Assembly (NCBI RefSeq): GCF_902832885.1
Contig: NZ_CADFDK010000006.1
Coordinates: 62,001-126,000, forward strand
From: Burkholderia seminalis DSM 23518
GTDB lineage: Bacteria; Pseudomonadota; Gammaproteobacteria; Burkholderiales; Burkholderiaceae
Length of the DNA stretch: 64,000 nucleotides
Direction: 5' to 3'
Shown: positions 27,929 through 39,562 of the stretch, piece by piece
How the letters are laid out: the number at the start of each line of letters is the position of its first letter
Numbering within the stretch: the first letter of the stretch is position 1
Translations under genes and position numbers: made by a program
The notes under the pieces: model-generated
The model's input: the letters and a program-made list of their open reading frames with translations, nothing else
Database searches by the model: none
Told to the model about the DNA's origin: nothing

Positions 27929-28396
27929 ATGGCCGTGATCGAACTGGACGAAATGGACCGTCGCATTCTGAGAGTGCTTCAGGAAGACGGGCGAATCCAG
28001 AATGTGGAACTGGCGCAGAAGGTGGGCTTGTCGCCGTCGCCGTGCCTGCGTCGAGTCAAGCAGCTGGAGCAGGCCGGCGTCATCGAGCGCTACTCGGCGC
28101 TGCTCGACGCATCGAAGATCGGTGCGGGGCTGACTGTCTTCGTCCGCATCTGGCTGACAAGCCAGGACGCGAAAACCGTCGACCATTTCACCGAGGTGGT
28201 CCAGCGTCTTCCACAGGTTCTCGAATGCCACTTGATGGCGGGCGATTGCGATTGCCTGCTGCGCGTCGTGACCGCCAATATCGACGCCTATCGGAAATTC
28301 CAGATCGACCACCTGACCCGGATCGACGGCGTGCAGAGCGTGAAAACCGAGATTCCGATGCAGAAGATCAAGCAGACTTCCGTGCTGCCGCTTTGA
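27929..28396 (+). CDS. Lrp/AsnC-family transcriptional regulator
   Basis: 155 residues. Helix-turn-helix at about 5-55 (LDEMDRRILRVLQEDGRIQNVELAQKVGLSPSPCLRRVKQLE), then the RAM ligand-binding domain (VECHLMAGDCDCLLRV-like core, here PQVLECHLMAGDCDCLLRVVT). The start at 27929 is the natural Lrp start; upstream in-frame codons are not family-like. It is divergent from the branched-chain aminotransferase, and an A+T-rich palindrome lies between them. Leucine-type regulation of the aminotransferase is a reasonable inference. Confidence 0.93.
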   Translation: MAVIELDEMDRRILRVLQEDGRIQNVELAQKVGLSPSPCLRRVKQLEQAGVIERYSALLDASKIGAGLTVFVRIWLTSQDAKTVDHFTEVVQRLPQVLECHLMAGDCDCLLRVVTANIDAYRKFQIDHLTRIDGVQSVKTEIPMQKIKQTSVLPL

Positions 28397-28567
28397 TCGC
28401 GCACGCCGCTGCGAAAGTGAATCGGTACCGCCCCGGGCCGGCAGTGCATGGAGATCCACGAAAGCGGCGATCGATGGGGCGCGTCATGGCGAGCGCTTGG
28501 CCCGTGATGCGGACACCGTCAGGCAGTTTCGCGCGCGCGATGCGGCACGCGGCGGTTGGCGGTGTAT

Positions 28568-28643
28568 CGCCGACGACAGCGGGTCGGTAACCCGCCGCAG
28601 CAAGATCGGTCGGTTCCTGTCGAACCGGGACTCGTGTCGGCGA
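28568..28643. repeat. Dispersed 76-bp repeat, copy B
   Basis: Partner of 24555-24630 (59 of 76 identical). It lies in the 303-base gap between the ends of the Lrp gene and the convergent porin gene, which otherwise holds no gene. Its CGGTTC-CTGTC-GAACCG part can form a 6-bp stem, which copy A does not keep. Confidence 0.7.
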
Positions 28644-28699
28644 TTGAGGGGTGAGATGGGAGGCGCGGAGGCTGCATGACTCCGCGAACGGCATTGGCG

Positions 28700-29848
28700 T
28701 CAGAAATGATGCAGCAGCGCGATACGCGCGACATATTGATTCGGGCCTGACGAGATATCGGCGGCGCCCGGAATGTACGCGTAGTCGAAGTCGGTTCCGG
28801 TGTGCGCGTTCATCGCATGCTGATAGACGCCCTCCACAAATACCGATGTGCGTTTCGACAAGTCGTAATTCAACTTCGTGCTCAGTTGATGCCACTTCGG
28901 ATTGAACGCGCCGACCGTCGACGCGACGCGGGCCTGAGTGTACGTATATGCCGCGCCGATGTAGAACGCGGTCGTGAAGTGATAGAGGCCGTTCACCTCG
29001 AAGTTGTCGAACTTCCACGATTTCCACGCACCGCCCGCCGGCTGCGTCGTACCGGTGAAATACGCGTTCGAAGTCGGATCGTAGACGTCGACGTGCGAAT
29101 ACGTGAATCCCACCAGCGCGTTCGAGAACGCATAATTCACGCCGATGCCGATGTTCTGCTGCGACGATGCGTCGAACGTATTGTCGCCGGTGATCGCGCC
29201 GGTCGAATCGGCATTGCTTGCGTGATTGATCTTCAAATACGACGCGCCGACCGTCAGCCCGCCCTGCTGGTATTGCAGCGCGGCGCCATACAGGCGGTTG
29301 TTCGCGAAGCCACCCGCCTGATTGCTGAATCCGTACATCGCCTCCGCGGTGACGCCGTGCCACACCGGCGACACGTACTTGACCGCGTTATTCACGCGAA
29401 ACGAGTAGTCGGTGTTGTCGTTGTCGTACGGATGCGAGAACAGGTAGCCGGTCCAGTTGCCGTTGGCGGTGAGCGGCGAGAAGATGTCGACGCTCGGATC
29501 GTACTGGCGACCGAACGTCAGGGTGCCGTACCGATCCGACGCGATGCCGACGAAGGCTTGGCGGCCGAATTCCCGGCCACCTTGGTTCATTTTGCCGGTG
29601 TTGACGTCGAAACCGCTTTCGAGCGTGAAAATCGCTTGGTAGCCTCCGCCAAGATCTTCCGTGCCCTTGATACCCCAGCGGCTGCCGTAGTCATAGCCGC
29701 TTTGCAATTGCACGGTTCCGTGGCCGCGTGCGTTGCTCGTGTAGTTGATACCGTCCTCGATCTTGCCGTAGAGCGTCACGCTGCTCTGCGCATGCGCGGT
29801 GGCAGCAAGCAAGGTGGCGGGTGCGATGATCCCCCAACGCATTCTCAT
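28700..29848 (-). CDS. Gram-negative general porin (OmpC-like)
   Basis: 382-residue outer-membrane trimeric porin of the Burkholderia Omp38/OpcP type. A signal peptide is cleaved after AHA, and the mature part starts QSSVTLYGKIEDGINYTSN. Family features include FTLESGFDVNTG, GRQAFVGI, TFGRQYDP and a C-terminal phenylalanine (LLHHF) required for assembly. It permits diffusion of small solutes. It ends convergently with the Lrp gene. Nothing in the sequence fixes a specific solute. A second and a third porin of the same family lie at 37644 and 55523. Confidence 0.93.
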   Translation of the reverse strand: MRMRWGIIAPATLLAATAHAQSSVTLYGKIEDGINYTSNARGHGTVQLQSGYDYGSRWGIKGTEDLGGGYQAIFTLESGFDVNTGKMNQGGREFGRQAFVGIASDRYGTLTFGRQYDPSVDIFSPLTANGNWTGYLFSHPYDNDNTDYSFRVNNAVKYVSPVWHGVTAEAMYGFSNQAGGFANNRLYGAALQYQQGGLTVGASYLKINHASNADSTGAITGDNTFDASSQQNIGIGVNYAFSNALVGFTYSHVDVYDPTSNAYFTGTTQPAGGAWKSWKFDNFEVNGLYHFTTAFYIGAAYTYTQARVASTVGAFNPKWHQLSTKLNYDLSKRTSVFVEGVYQHAMNAHTGTDFDYAYIPGAADISSGPNQYVARIALLHHF

Positions 29849-30221
29849 GACGATTTACCCCCAGGTCTTTCGTTTTCCGGTCGTAACGCTTCCGCGCTCC
29901 GTATATGCCGCGTCGAGGCTGCTCGGCGATGCGACGGGCGCAGTGTAATGAGCCGATTTTTTTCTGTTAGCCCCTCGCGGTGGGAAGGTGCTCTCCAGAA
30001 TGGGGGATATTTGTCGGCGCGAAATAGGGCTAGCGGGCTGGTGGAAAGTGGACCGGCCCCCGCCACGACAGCCGTGATCTCGTGAGAAGCGCGTCATCTA
30101 TCAACCGCATACGATGCGTAGCCAGCCGCCGCGGAGACCCGAAGCGGCGGTGCGCCCGCAGCTGGCTCGAACGAGCGCTAGCCGCGGCCGCGCCACTTTC
30201 CGTGCGACCGCCTCGTTCGGC
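29849..30221. other. Gene-free region upstream of the porin
   Basis: About 370 bases with no convincing gene. It should hold the promoter and leader of the porin at 28700-29848 on the minus strand. No strong promoter or operator stands out, apart from an AT-rich patch near 29950-29975. Confidence 0.5.
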
Positions 30222-30237
30222 CGGCAACGCCTTGCCG
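30222..30237 (-). terminator. Small hairpin at the end of the ABC/aldolase operon
   Basis: CGGCAA-CGCC-TTGCCG stem-loop directly after the aldolase stop codon on the minus strand. The stem is short and no T run follows, so it is a weak candidate. Confidence 0.35.
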
Positions 30238-31005
30238 TCACCTCCGTGGACCGTGCCGCATCTTCCTCACCATCGCATCGAACAGCTTGATCGCGAACCG
30301 GTCATGGCGGATCAACTGCGCCGCAAGCTCCGAACAGCGCGCCTTGATCGCATCCGCCAGCTGCACATCGCTGCCGCGCAGCGCAGCGGCCTGGCATTGA
30401 ATTTCAGCGGCACGCTGCGCCGTCCACAGCAGCATGAAGGTTCCCGGAATGTCCTTCTCGCAAACGGCGATACCGTGATTACGCAGCACGAGCACATGTT
30501 TGTCGCCGAGGCTCGCGAGCATCCGTGTCTTCTCGTCAGCAAACAGCGTGATCCCTTCAAACGTGTGATAGGCCACCCGCCCGAACAGCTGCGCGCCGTA
30601 GAAATCGTCGTGGCGAAAGCCCTCTTCCTTCAGGGCGATCGCCGAAATCGGCGTCGTATGGGTGTGGACGATGCAATGCACATCCTCCCGTGCGCCATGG
30701 ATCGCACTGTGCAGCGCGAACCCGGCGGGATTGCCCGGATACGGTGATGGATCGATCAGATGCCCCTCGTGGTCGACCTTCAGCAAGTTCTCCGGCGTCA
30801 CTTCGTAGTAGTTCAAACCGAATGGATTGACGAGGTAATGTGCATCTTCGCCCGGCAACCGCGCCGAGATATGGTTGAAGATCATTTCCGTCCAGCCCAT
30901 GTAATCGATCAGATGATAGAACTCCGTCAGCTGAACACGCAGCGCCCATTCTGCGTCGGCAATGTGGCTCGGTTTTTGAATATCTGAAAGGGTGGCATAT
31001 GTCAT
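30238..31005 (-). CDS. Class II aldolase/adducin-family protein
   Basis: 255 residues with the metal-binding histidines of the class II aldolase fold at H114 and H116 (HTHTT) and H178 (RNHGIA). Where fuculose- and rhamnulose-phosphate aldolases have the catalytic glutamate, this protein has NPAGFALHSAIH, so the classic aldol chemistry may be lost. This is the pattern of the adducin/NovR-CloR-like side of the family, some of which are iron oxygenases acting on 2-oxo or 2-hydroxy aryl acids. It is the last gene of the Liv/ketopantoate-reductase operon, starting 39 bases after that gene. A start 12 codons earlier is possible. Substrate unknown. Confidence 0.82.
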   Translation of the reverse strand: MTYATLSDIQKPSHIADAEWALRVQLTEFYHLIDYMGWTEMIFNHISARLPGEDAHYLVNPFGLNYYEVTPENLLKVDHEGHLIDPSPYPGNPAGFALHSAIHGAREDVHCIVHTHTTPISAIALKEEGFRHDDFYGAQLFGRVAYHTFEGITLFADEKTRMLASLGDKHVLVLRNHGIAVCEKDIPGTFMLLWTAQRAAEIQCQAAALRGSDVQLADAIKARCSELAAQLIRHDRFAIKLFDAMVRKMRHGPRR

Positions 31006-31044
31006 GACTATTCCCGTTTGAAATGCCCTTCTGTCGTACATGCT

Positions 31045-32091
31045 TTAACGAAGCGTGCGCTGCGTCGTTCGATAACGCGTGAGCGCGAGAATCGCGCGGG
31101 TAGTCGGCATTGGAATGCCATACCGGTCGGCAAGCTCGACCACGGCATCGCCAATCGCCGCCAGTTCCAGACGCTGTCCCTTCTCGTAGTCCTGCAGCAT
31201 CGATGTGCGGAATGCCCCCATCTTTTCCCCCTGGACGAGAAATGCGTCCTGATTCAGCGCGATGCGTGCGCCGTAGCGCTCGGCCACGCTGATCACCTCG
31301 CCCATCATGTCGACCACCACCTCGCGCAATTCCGCTGCGCCATAAATGTCCTGCAAGGTCCCACCGGTGATGACGGAGAGCGGATTGGACGAGAGATTGG
31401 CAACCAGCTTGGTCCATACGTCATCGCGAATGCGCCCGCTGGCGCGCGTATCGATGCCCGCGTCCGAGAGCAGCGCACAGACTTGCTCCAGGCGCACGCT
31501 CGGACGGTTGTCCAGTTCGCCGAGAATCATCCGGTGCGGATTGGTTGCGACAACGCGCCCGGGTTCGCGCACTTCGGCGGTGATATACACGACGCACCCA
31601 AGGATCTGCCGTGACGGCAGCATCGCGGCAAGGCTGCCGTCCGGGTCCACCGCGCGTACCGATTCGTAGTCGGGGCCACTGCCGGCGCTTCCGTGCTCAC
31701 GACCGCCCTCGCCGCCGAAATACCACCACGGCACCCCGTTCACCGCCGGAACGACTACCGTCTCCTTTCCGAGCATGGGCTTGATGGACGTCAGCAAACC
31801 CGGTAACGCGTGCGCCTTCGCACAAACGAATACGATGTCCTGTCTATCGAAATCGTCGGCTCGATCGCTGGCGGGGACATTCACCCGGATCGAACCGGAC
31901 AGATCATCCAGTTCGATCCCTCGTCGGCGGATGGCCCCGAGTGTCGCGCCCCGCGCAAACACGCTGACCGCCCGACCACTGGCGGCAAGCCGTGCCGCCA
32001 GGGTGCTGCCGATCGCGCCGGCACCCGCCACGCAGATCTTCGTGCCCGATGGATTGCTGCCTCGACGGCCTTGTTCTTCCTTCCGCTCCAT
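31045..32091 (-). CDS. Ketopantoate reductase-family oxidoreductase (PanE/ApbA-like)
   Basis: 348 residues. Nucleotide motif GAGAIGS at about 23-29, then the characteristic FARGATLGAIRRRGIEL and the C-terminal helical domain with KLVANLSSNPLSVITG. Such proteins reduce 2-dehydropantoate or oxidise similar 2-hydroxy acids with NADP(H). It is longer than PanE (about 300 residues) and sits in a catabolic transport operon one base after livF, so a role in degrading an imported 2-hydroxy or 2-oxo acid is more likely than pantothenate synthesis. Confidence 0.88.
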   Translation of the reverse strand: MERKEEQGRRGSNPSGTKICVAGAGAIGSTLAARLAASGRAVSVFARGATLGAIRRRGIELDDLSGSIRVNVPASDRADDFDRQDIVFVCAKAHALPGLLTSIKPMLGKETVVVPAVNGVPWWYFGGEGGREHGSAGSGPDYESVRAVDPDGSLAAMLPSRQILGCVVYITAEVREPGRVVATNPHRMILGELDNRPSVRLEQVCALLSDAGIDTRASGRIRDDVWTKLVANLSSNPLSVITGGTLQDIYGAAELREVVVDMMGEVISVAERYGARIALNQDAFLVQGEKMGAFRTSMLQDYEKGQRLELAAIGDAVVELADRYGIPMPTTRAILALTRYRTTQRTLR

Positions 32092-32092
32092 C

Positions 32093-32815
32093 TCAAGATA
32101 ATCCCAGGTAAACGTCGACGATCCGCGAGTCCCGGGCGATTTCGTCCGCCGGTCCCTCCATCGTCAACGTGCCGGTTTCAAGCACGTACGCGTAGTCCGC
32201 GACTTTCAGCGCGGCACGCGCGTTCTGCTCGATCAGCAGGATCGACACGCCGCGCTCACGCAGTGCCGCGACAATACGGAACATTTCGCGCACGATCAGC
32301 GGCGCCAGCCCCAGACTCGGCTCGTCGAGCATCAGCAGCCTGGGCCGCGCCATCAACGCGCGTCCGACCGCAAGCATCTGGCGCTCGCCGCCGGACAGCG
32401 TGCCCGCGGCCTGGTTGCGACGCTGCCGCAAGCGAGGAAACAGGTCGTAGACCTCCTGCATCGTCTGCGGATGATCGCGATGGCCTTGGCGAATCCGGCT
32501 GAATGCGCCTAGCAACAGGTTGTCCTCCACCGGCATTTCGGCAAACAACTCGCGCTTTTCGGGCACGAGATTCATCCCGGCCGCGACCCTGTCCTCGATC
32601 GGCGCATGCGGTTGATGACCGCCGCAGAATGCGATCTCGCCGTCCGACGGCAGCACACCCATGAGTGCCGACAGCAACGTGGTCTTGCCTGCGCCGTTCG
32701 GTCCGATCACGGTCACGATCTGCCCTTCGCCCACCCGCAGGCTGACGTCCGACAGCGCGCGCACCTTGCCATATGAGGCCGACAGATTGCGTACCTCCAG
32801 CAGTTCTCCGGCCAT
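32093..32815 (-). CDS. livF: Branched-chain amino acid-type ABC transporter ATPase LivF
   Basis: 240 residues, HAAT-family ATPase. Walker [10 protein letters not shown] at about residues 37-45, signature LSGGERQ, Walker [14 protein letters not shown]. It starts at the base following the stop of the fused permease/ATPase and is followed by a ketopantoate-reductase-like gene after one base, so all are translated from one transcript. It would pair with the ATPase half of the fusion to drive import. Confidence 0.93.
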   Translation of the reverse strand: MAGELLEVRNLSASYGKVRALSDVSLRVGEGQIVTVIGPNGAGKTTLLSALMGVLPSDGEIAFCGGHQPHAPIEDRVAAGMNLVPEKRELFAEMPVEDNLLLGAFSRIRQGHRDHPQTMQEVYDLFPRLRQRRNQAAGTLSGGERQMLAVGRALMARPRLLMLDEPSLGLAPLIVREMFRIVAALRERGVSILLIEQNARAALKVADYAYVLETGTLTMEGPADEIARDSRIVDVYLGLS

Positions 32816-34620
<1,805 letters not shown>

Positions 34621-34624
<4 letters not shown>

Positions 34625-35658
34625 TCTTCCTCCTCAACAGGATGACTCTTCAGGGAGCGCCACAGGAGCACCGGGATGAGCAGCGTAAAAACGATGATCT
34701 CCTTGTAGGGGCTAGCCCAGAATGCCGAGAACGATTCGATCAGTCCCACCACGAACGCCCCTGCCGCCGCGACGGGATAGCTGACGAGCCCGCCGATGAT
34801 CGAGCCGACGAAACCTTTCAGACTGATCAGAAAGCCCGAGTCGAAATACAGTGTTGTCAGTGGCGCAATCAGAATCCCGGACAGCACGCCGATTAGCGCG
34901 GCGATGAAAAACGTCGCCTTGCCCGCGAATACCGGCGAAATACCCATCAGCCGGGCACCGACCCGGTTGAACGCGACTGCACGCAACGCCTTGCCGTAAA
35001 CGGTGCGTTCGAATGCCTGCCTCATCACGATCATCAGCAGTACGGACGTCGAAATGATCAGCAATGCCTGGCTGCTCAGGTTGATGGCGCCGAGCTGCAA
35101 CGGCACGTCGACGAACGGCGTAATGCGCGCACCCTCCGGGCCGAAGATCAGCAAACCCAAACCCACCAGCGCCATATGCACCGAAATCGACACGATCATC
35201 AGCACCAACACCGACGATCCAGCAAGCGGTTGATAGAACAGCCGATACAACTGGGGGCCGAGCGGCACGATCAGCGCAAAGGTCAGCAGGGCCTGCAGCG
35301 AGACAGGGAGTTGAGCCACCGGCAACACATGCACCAAGGCAGCGAGCACGCACGCATAAGCGAGCTTCGCGCCCCCGGTGGCGGACAGGCGAAGCACGCC
35401 GGTGCGCCGATAGCGCTCGGCGAGGTCCGCCGCCACTTCGGCCAACGAGAAAGCGACCAGCAACCACACGACGAGCAGTGACTTGCCCGACTGCATCGCG
35501 GCCATCGTCAATGCGCCGTAGACCACGAATTCACCCTGAGGGATGAACAGCACCCGGGTGACACTGAATACCAGCAGGATCGACAACGCCAGCAACGCAT
35601 AAATTGCACCGTTGGTGAAGCCGTCCTGACCTAGGATCAAAACTATCTGAGCGTTCAT
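34621..35658 (-). CDS. livH: Liv-type ABC transporter permease LivH
   Basis: 345 residues, inner-membrane permease of the hydrophobic amino acid transporter family. About eight to nine hydrophobic segments, with the [28 protein letters not shown] start and [28 protein letters not shown] core typical of LivH. It overlaps the LivM-LivG fusion by four bases and follows the binding protein gene. With the fusion it forms the membrane pore of the importer. Confidence 0.93.
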
Positions 35659-35677
35659 CGGGACGTCTGGCTTTCGC

Positions 35678-36829
35678 TTATTTGATGAGCGCCCAATTGC
35701 CGTTCTTGACGGTAATCAGCACGCGGCCGCGATCGTCGAAACCGCTGTGATCGACGGAACTCATGTTGTAGATGCCCTGCGTGCCGACCAGATCGCGGGT
35801 CTGCTCGAGTGCGTCTCGCAATGCGCTGCGAAACGCAGGCGTACCGGGGCGCCCCGCCTTTTTTTCCGCGATCGGCACCGCACGTTCGAGCAGGAGGCCC
35901 GCATCGTAGACGTTCGCGCCGAAGGTGGCGGGCTTCGTGCCGTTCAGCTTCTGATAGGCATCGATGTAGGTGGTCGCGACTTTCTTCGACGGATTGCTAT
36001 CGGGTATCTCGGGCAGCACGAGCATGAGACTCGCAGCCAGCACCGTGCCCTCGACCTTGCGGCCGCCAAGCTTCAGAAAATCCGGCAACGCCGCGCCGTG
36101 CGTCTGATAAAACCTGCCCTTGTAGCCGAGGTCGTACAGCGTCGATTCCGGTAGTACGCTCGCGCCGCCGGGTGCCGCGATCAGCACCGCATCCGGATGG
36201 CTCGCCATCACCTTGAGCGCCTGCCCCGTTACCGAACTGTCGGCGCGCTGATAGCGTTCATTCGCGGTAATCTGAATCCCGTGAGTCTTCGCGAGGCCCG
36301 AGAACACCCGATACCAGTTCTCGCCATACGGGTCGTTCAAGCCGATGAAAGCCACGGTTTTCACACCGGTCCCGACCATATGGTCGACCAGCGCCTGAGC
36401 AATCAGGTCATCGTTTTGCGTGGTCTTGAACACCCACTTTTTCTGCTCGGTCATAGGCAGAACCACCGCGGCGGTCCCGACCGGGGCCAACATCGGCGTG
36501 CCGGATTCGGCGGCGAACTGGATCACCCCCATCGCGTTGGGTGAGCCGGTCGGTCCGATGATCGCGTCGACCTTGTTTTCGGAGATGAGCTTCTTGAAGT
36601 TGGTCACCGACGCGGTGGGGTCGCTCGCGTCATCCAGCGAAATATAGTCGACGCTCAGATCGCCGATTTTCTTCGGCAACAGCGGCACCGTATTTTTCTG
36701 CGGAATGCCGACAAGTGCCGTCGGCCCCGTCGACGAAGTAACCACACCGATCTTGAGCTGCGCGTGAGCCGGCAGCCAACAGGCGGCTAGTGCGACGAGC
36801 GCCACCGTCGAAATCTTCTTCAACAACAT
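35678..36829 (-). CDS. Periplasmic substrate-binding protein of the Liv-type importer
   Basis: 383 residues, type I periplasmic binding protein (LivK-like). Signal peptide [21 protein letters not shown] cleaved after AHA; mature part starts [19 protein letters not shown]. The start at 36829 precedes this signal; a 19-codon upstream extension is unlikely. It captures the substrate for LivH/LivM-LivG/LivF. The neighbouring enzymes (2-hydroxy-acid oxidase, ketopantoate reductase family) suggest a small hydroxy or oxo acid as ligand, rather than an amino acid; this is inference. The promoter lies in the 814-base gap to the divergent porin. Confidence 0.9.
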   Translation of the reverse strand: MLLKKISTVALVALAACWLPAHAQLKIGVVTSSTGPTALVGIPQKNTVPLLPKKIGDLSVDYISLDDASDPTASVTNFKKLISENKVDAIIGPTGSPNAMGVIQFAAESGTPMLAPVGTAAVVLPMTEQKKWVFKTTQNDDLIAQALVDHMVGTGVKTVAFIGLNDPYGENWYRVFSGLAKTHGIQITANERYQRADSSVTGQALKVMASHPDAVLIAAPGGASVLPESTLYDLGYKGRFYQTHGAALPDFLKLGGRKVEGTVLAASLMLVLPEIPDSNPSKKVATTYIDAYQKLNGTKPATFGANVYDAGLLLERAVPIAEKKAGRPGTPAFRSALRDALEQTRDLVGTQGIYNMSSVDHSGFDDRGRVLITVKNGNWALIK

Positions 36830-37643
36830 TGCAAACTCCCGAGGACAGGTTAGCGAACACCAGTGAGTTAATCGAGGATCGGCCATTCATTCGGTTCGAC
36901 GGATTCGCGCACGCATCGCAGTCGATGAAACTGTCGGCCGTCGCAGTTCAGTGCGCCGGCGTCTTCTCGAGCCTTGATGTCGAGCGCATCGACGCACAAC
37001 GTTCCGTTAACCGCAAACACGCCATGCCTGCCGCTTGATCGGTTCAGGCACACCAGCAATGTCGGCGGCGATTCAGGCGTGGGTGCTTTGCATCGCCTTA
37101 TCGGACAAAGCCGAGCGGCACGCATCGGATGAGCCGACTCGTTAAACCGTGAAGGCAGTCTAAGAGAACTCTTTTTTGACGGTAACCCAACAAAACCACC
37201 TGACGACCTAGGAAAATCTTTAGTCGGCCGCCGAGTCGAAAACGGGTTCGTGTAATGAATCGACGGGTTCCACACTCCGTCGCTGCCACTGTCACACCGG
37301 CGAAGAATTCAGTACAAACCTAAAGATTCTGCTGCTGCGATACGTGCATCCCTTGGCTTACCGCCAAAAAAGCGATCACCTAGACTGCGCTCGTCGTCGG
37401 GATATTTCAGCGTGCCGAAGCCGGTACCGGCGGCGCCTACCCCATCGCCCCAGCCTTCCTGCGCCTGGCACGGCCCAGCGAATTCACTGCGGCATGGTCG
37501 TTTTCTCGAAGGACACGATCGCCGGTCTTTTGGAAAGGGCTCCACCTTCCTTACCAATATGGACTACGAATCATGTCGTCAAATACCGGCTTCCAAAAAC
37601 GACGAGACACGTAACGGACCTTCACTCCAGGGGAACCAACAGC
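36830..37643. promoter_or_regulatory. 814-base divergent control region between importer operon and porin
   Basis: No credible gene. It contains AATCTTTAG at 37215-37223 and its inverse CTAAAGATT at 37320-37328, about 96 bases apart, plus repeated CCTA(G/A) starts at about 37208, 37318 and 37378. These could be sites for the FixJ-type response regulator encoded just past the porin. The region should hold promoters for both the importer (minus strand) and the porin (plus strand). Confidence 0.45.
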
Positions 37644-38738
37644 ATGACCAAGCGAATCATTCTCACCTCTGCATTGACGTTGTGCGCAACGCCAGTCCTT
37701 GCTCAATCGAGCATTACCCTGTATGGCCGGATCGACACGTCGATCGAATATTCGAACTTCGGTCCCAATCACGCAGTCCACATGGGCAGCGGCGACATAG
37801 CCGCCACCTCATGGGGACTCAAGGGCGTCGAAGACCTCGGGGGAGGACTGCGTGCCATTTTCAAGCTCGAGAATGGATTCAACTCCTTCAACGGCGTTGG
37901 CGGGCAGAACGGCGCACTGTTCGGTCGCGAATCGTGGGTCGGTCTCGCGGGATCGTTCGGTGCGTTTCAGGCCGGCGTCAACTACACCCCGATTCACACG
38001 ATCCTCGTCACGTATTCGCTGCCCGCGTACGGCGCGGGCCTGGGCTGGGGCAATGCGGCCGACAATTTCGTCTACGGCCCTTCACTGCGCGTGAGTAACT
38101 CGTTGCGCTATGTATCGCCGCGCATCGGCGGGTTCGTCGTTCGTGCACTGGTGGCCAGAGGCAACAACGGCGCGTCGAACGGCGCCCCGGCGTCGCTTGG
38201 CGACACCTACAGCGGGGGCGTCAACTACGTGTACAACAATTTGTCTGTAGATATCGGCTATCAGCTTCAACGCTTCAGCCCGGTCAAGACGCTCACCGCG
38301 AGTAGCCCGGTGGAAGGCGGCAATTACGCACTGGCCGGCGTGTCGTACAACTTCGGCTTCGTAAAACCCGCCTTCGTTTATGTGAGGCACCGCGGCGGCC
38401 AGGACGTTCCCAACATGGCCGGTTCGACCTACGCGAATCCGCATTCCGATTTTTTCGAAGCAAGCGCCGAAGTACCGATCAGCATCGGCAAACTACTGCT
38501 CAGCTACGGCCACTATCGCAAGATCGCCAATAGCGATGGCAACGCGGATTCGTTCGGTATCCGTTACGACTATCCGTTGTCGAAGCGCACCATCGTCTAT
38601 GCCGGCGCCGCCGAGGTTCGCAACGGCGACGCCGCGGCGTTCTCGCTGAACAATGCGGGCGGTCCCGCTGCGCTCGCCGCCCCCAAGCCGGGCCAGAATT
38701 CGAACTCGGTCGTGATCGGCATGTTGCACTTGTTCTAG
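37644..38738 (+). CDS. Gram-negative general porin
   Basis: 364 residues. Signal peptide ends in VLA; the mature part starts QSSITLYGRIDTSIEYSN. Porin-family strands include GLKGVEDLGGGLRAIFKLENGFN and a C-terminal MLHLF. It is divergent from the Liv importer and followed by the response regulator, so it likely serves as the outer-membrane entry for the same substrate. The start at 37644 is the one that precedes the signal peptide; upstream in-frame codons are non-coding in character. Confidence 0.93.
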   Translation: MTKRIILTSALTLCATPVLAQSSITLYGRIDTSIEYSNFGPNHAVHMGSGDIAATSWGLKGVEDLGGGLRAIFKLENGFNSFNGVGGQNGALFGRESWVGLAGSFGAFQAGVNYTPIHTILVTYSLPAYGAGLGWGNAADNFVYGPSLRVSNSLRYVSPRIGGFVVRALVARGNNGASNGAPASLGDTYSGGVNYVYNNLSVDIGYQLQRFSPVKTLTASSPVEGGNYALAGVSYNFGFVKPAFVYVRHRGGQDVPNMAGSTYANPHSDFFEASAEVPISIGKLLLSYGHYRKIANSDGNADSFGIRYDYPLSKRTIVYAGAAEVRNGDAAAFSLNNAGGPAALAAPKPGQNSNSVVIGMLHLF

Positions 38739-38846
38739 ACGCGGAATCGCTTACCGAAATTTTTTTTGAACCGCTACGATGACAGCTGACCGGCTCGATG
38801 TTTCGGGGCGGCCAGCTATTCTCATTGCAGCGAACCGAAGCACGAT

Positions 38847-39491
38847 ATGGATGCACCGACTCAGCTCCCCCTTGTGTACGTCGTCGATGACGACGAGGAT
38901 ATGCGTACGTCGCTTTCCTGGCTGCTCGCCTCGGTGAAGATTCAAACCCGCTGCTTTCAGGGGCCAGTGGAATTCCTGGAACAGTTCGATCCTGGCGTAC
39001 CGGGTTGCCTGGTGCTGGACGTGCGCATGCCTGGGGTCAGCGGCTTCGATCTGCAAGCGGAGCTCAACCGTCGAGGTGTTTCGCTGCCGATCATTTTCGT
39101 TTCGGGTCATGGCGATATCCCGATGTCGGTACGTGCCCTGCAGAACGGCGCGATCGATTTCGTCGAGAAGCCCTACAACTCGCAACAGATGCTCGACCGC
39201 ATCCAGAACGCGATGAAGATCGCCAGCGAAACGCATCGCGCGAATCAGCACCTCCAGGCGCTGATCCAGCGCATCCGAGCGCTTACGCCGCGTGAGCAGG
39301 AAGTACTGAATGGCGTGATCGAAGGAAAAGCGAGCAAGCTGATTGCGCGCGAGCTGGGTATCAGCGCCAAAACCGTCGACGTCTATCGCGCGAGCATCAA
39401 GGAGAAACTCGGCGCGACCTCATTTGCGAGCCTGCTCAAGGACGTAATCGAGGCGCGGCACGCAATGGCCGCGCCCCACCCGCGTGGCTAG
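38847..39491 (+). CDS. FixJ/TodT-type response regulator
   Basis: 214 residues. Receiver domain 1-125 with the acidic pocket VVDDDED (D14-D16 region), phosphoacceptor D58 (LVLDVRMPG) and the conserved lysine in VEKPYN. The C-terminal LuxR/GerE helix-turn-helix covers about 145-205 (LTPREQEVLNGVIEGKASKLIARELGISAKTVDVYRASIKEKL). It is the likely partner of the PAS kinase at 40800-42299, which is on the opposite strand across a 2-hydroxy-acid oxidase gene. It should regulate the porin, the oxidase and the importer. Confidence 0.93.
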   Translation: MDAPTQLPLVYVVDDDEDMRTSLSWLLASVKIQTRCFQGPVEFLEQFDPGVPGCLVLDVRMPGVSGFDLQAELNRRGVSLPIIFVSGHGDIPMSVRALQNGAIDFVEKPYNSQQMLDRIQNAMKIASETHRANQHLQALIQRIRALTPREQEVLNGVIEGKASKLIARELGISAKTVDVYRASIKEKLGATSFASLLKDVIEARHAMAAPHPRG

Positions 39492-39562
39492 CCTTCACGG
39501 GCAGACATTCAGCCGGCCACTTCCACCGATCAGCCTGCCCTGAATGGGCGCGCGGCCGGGCG

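Noticed and set aside
37470-37500. TGGCACG resembling a sigma-54 -24 element before the porin at 37644
   Set aside because: No TTGC-type -12 element at the right spacing and no sigma-54 activator in the locus.
38755-38770. A run of eight T after the porin at 37644-38738
   Set aside because: There is no stem just before it, so it does not qualify as a rho-independent terminator; it is listed as unsupported.
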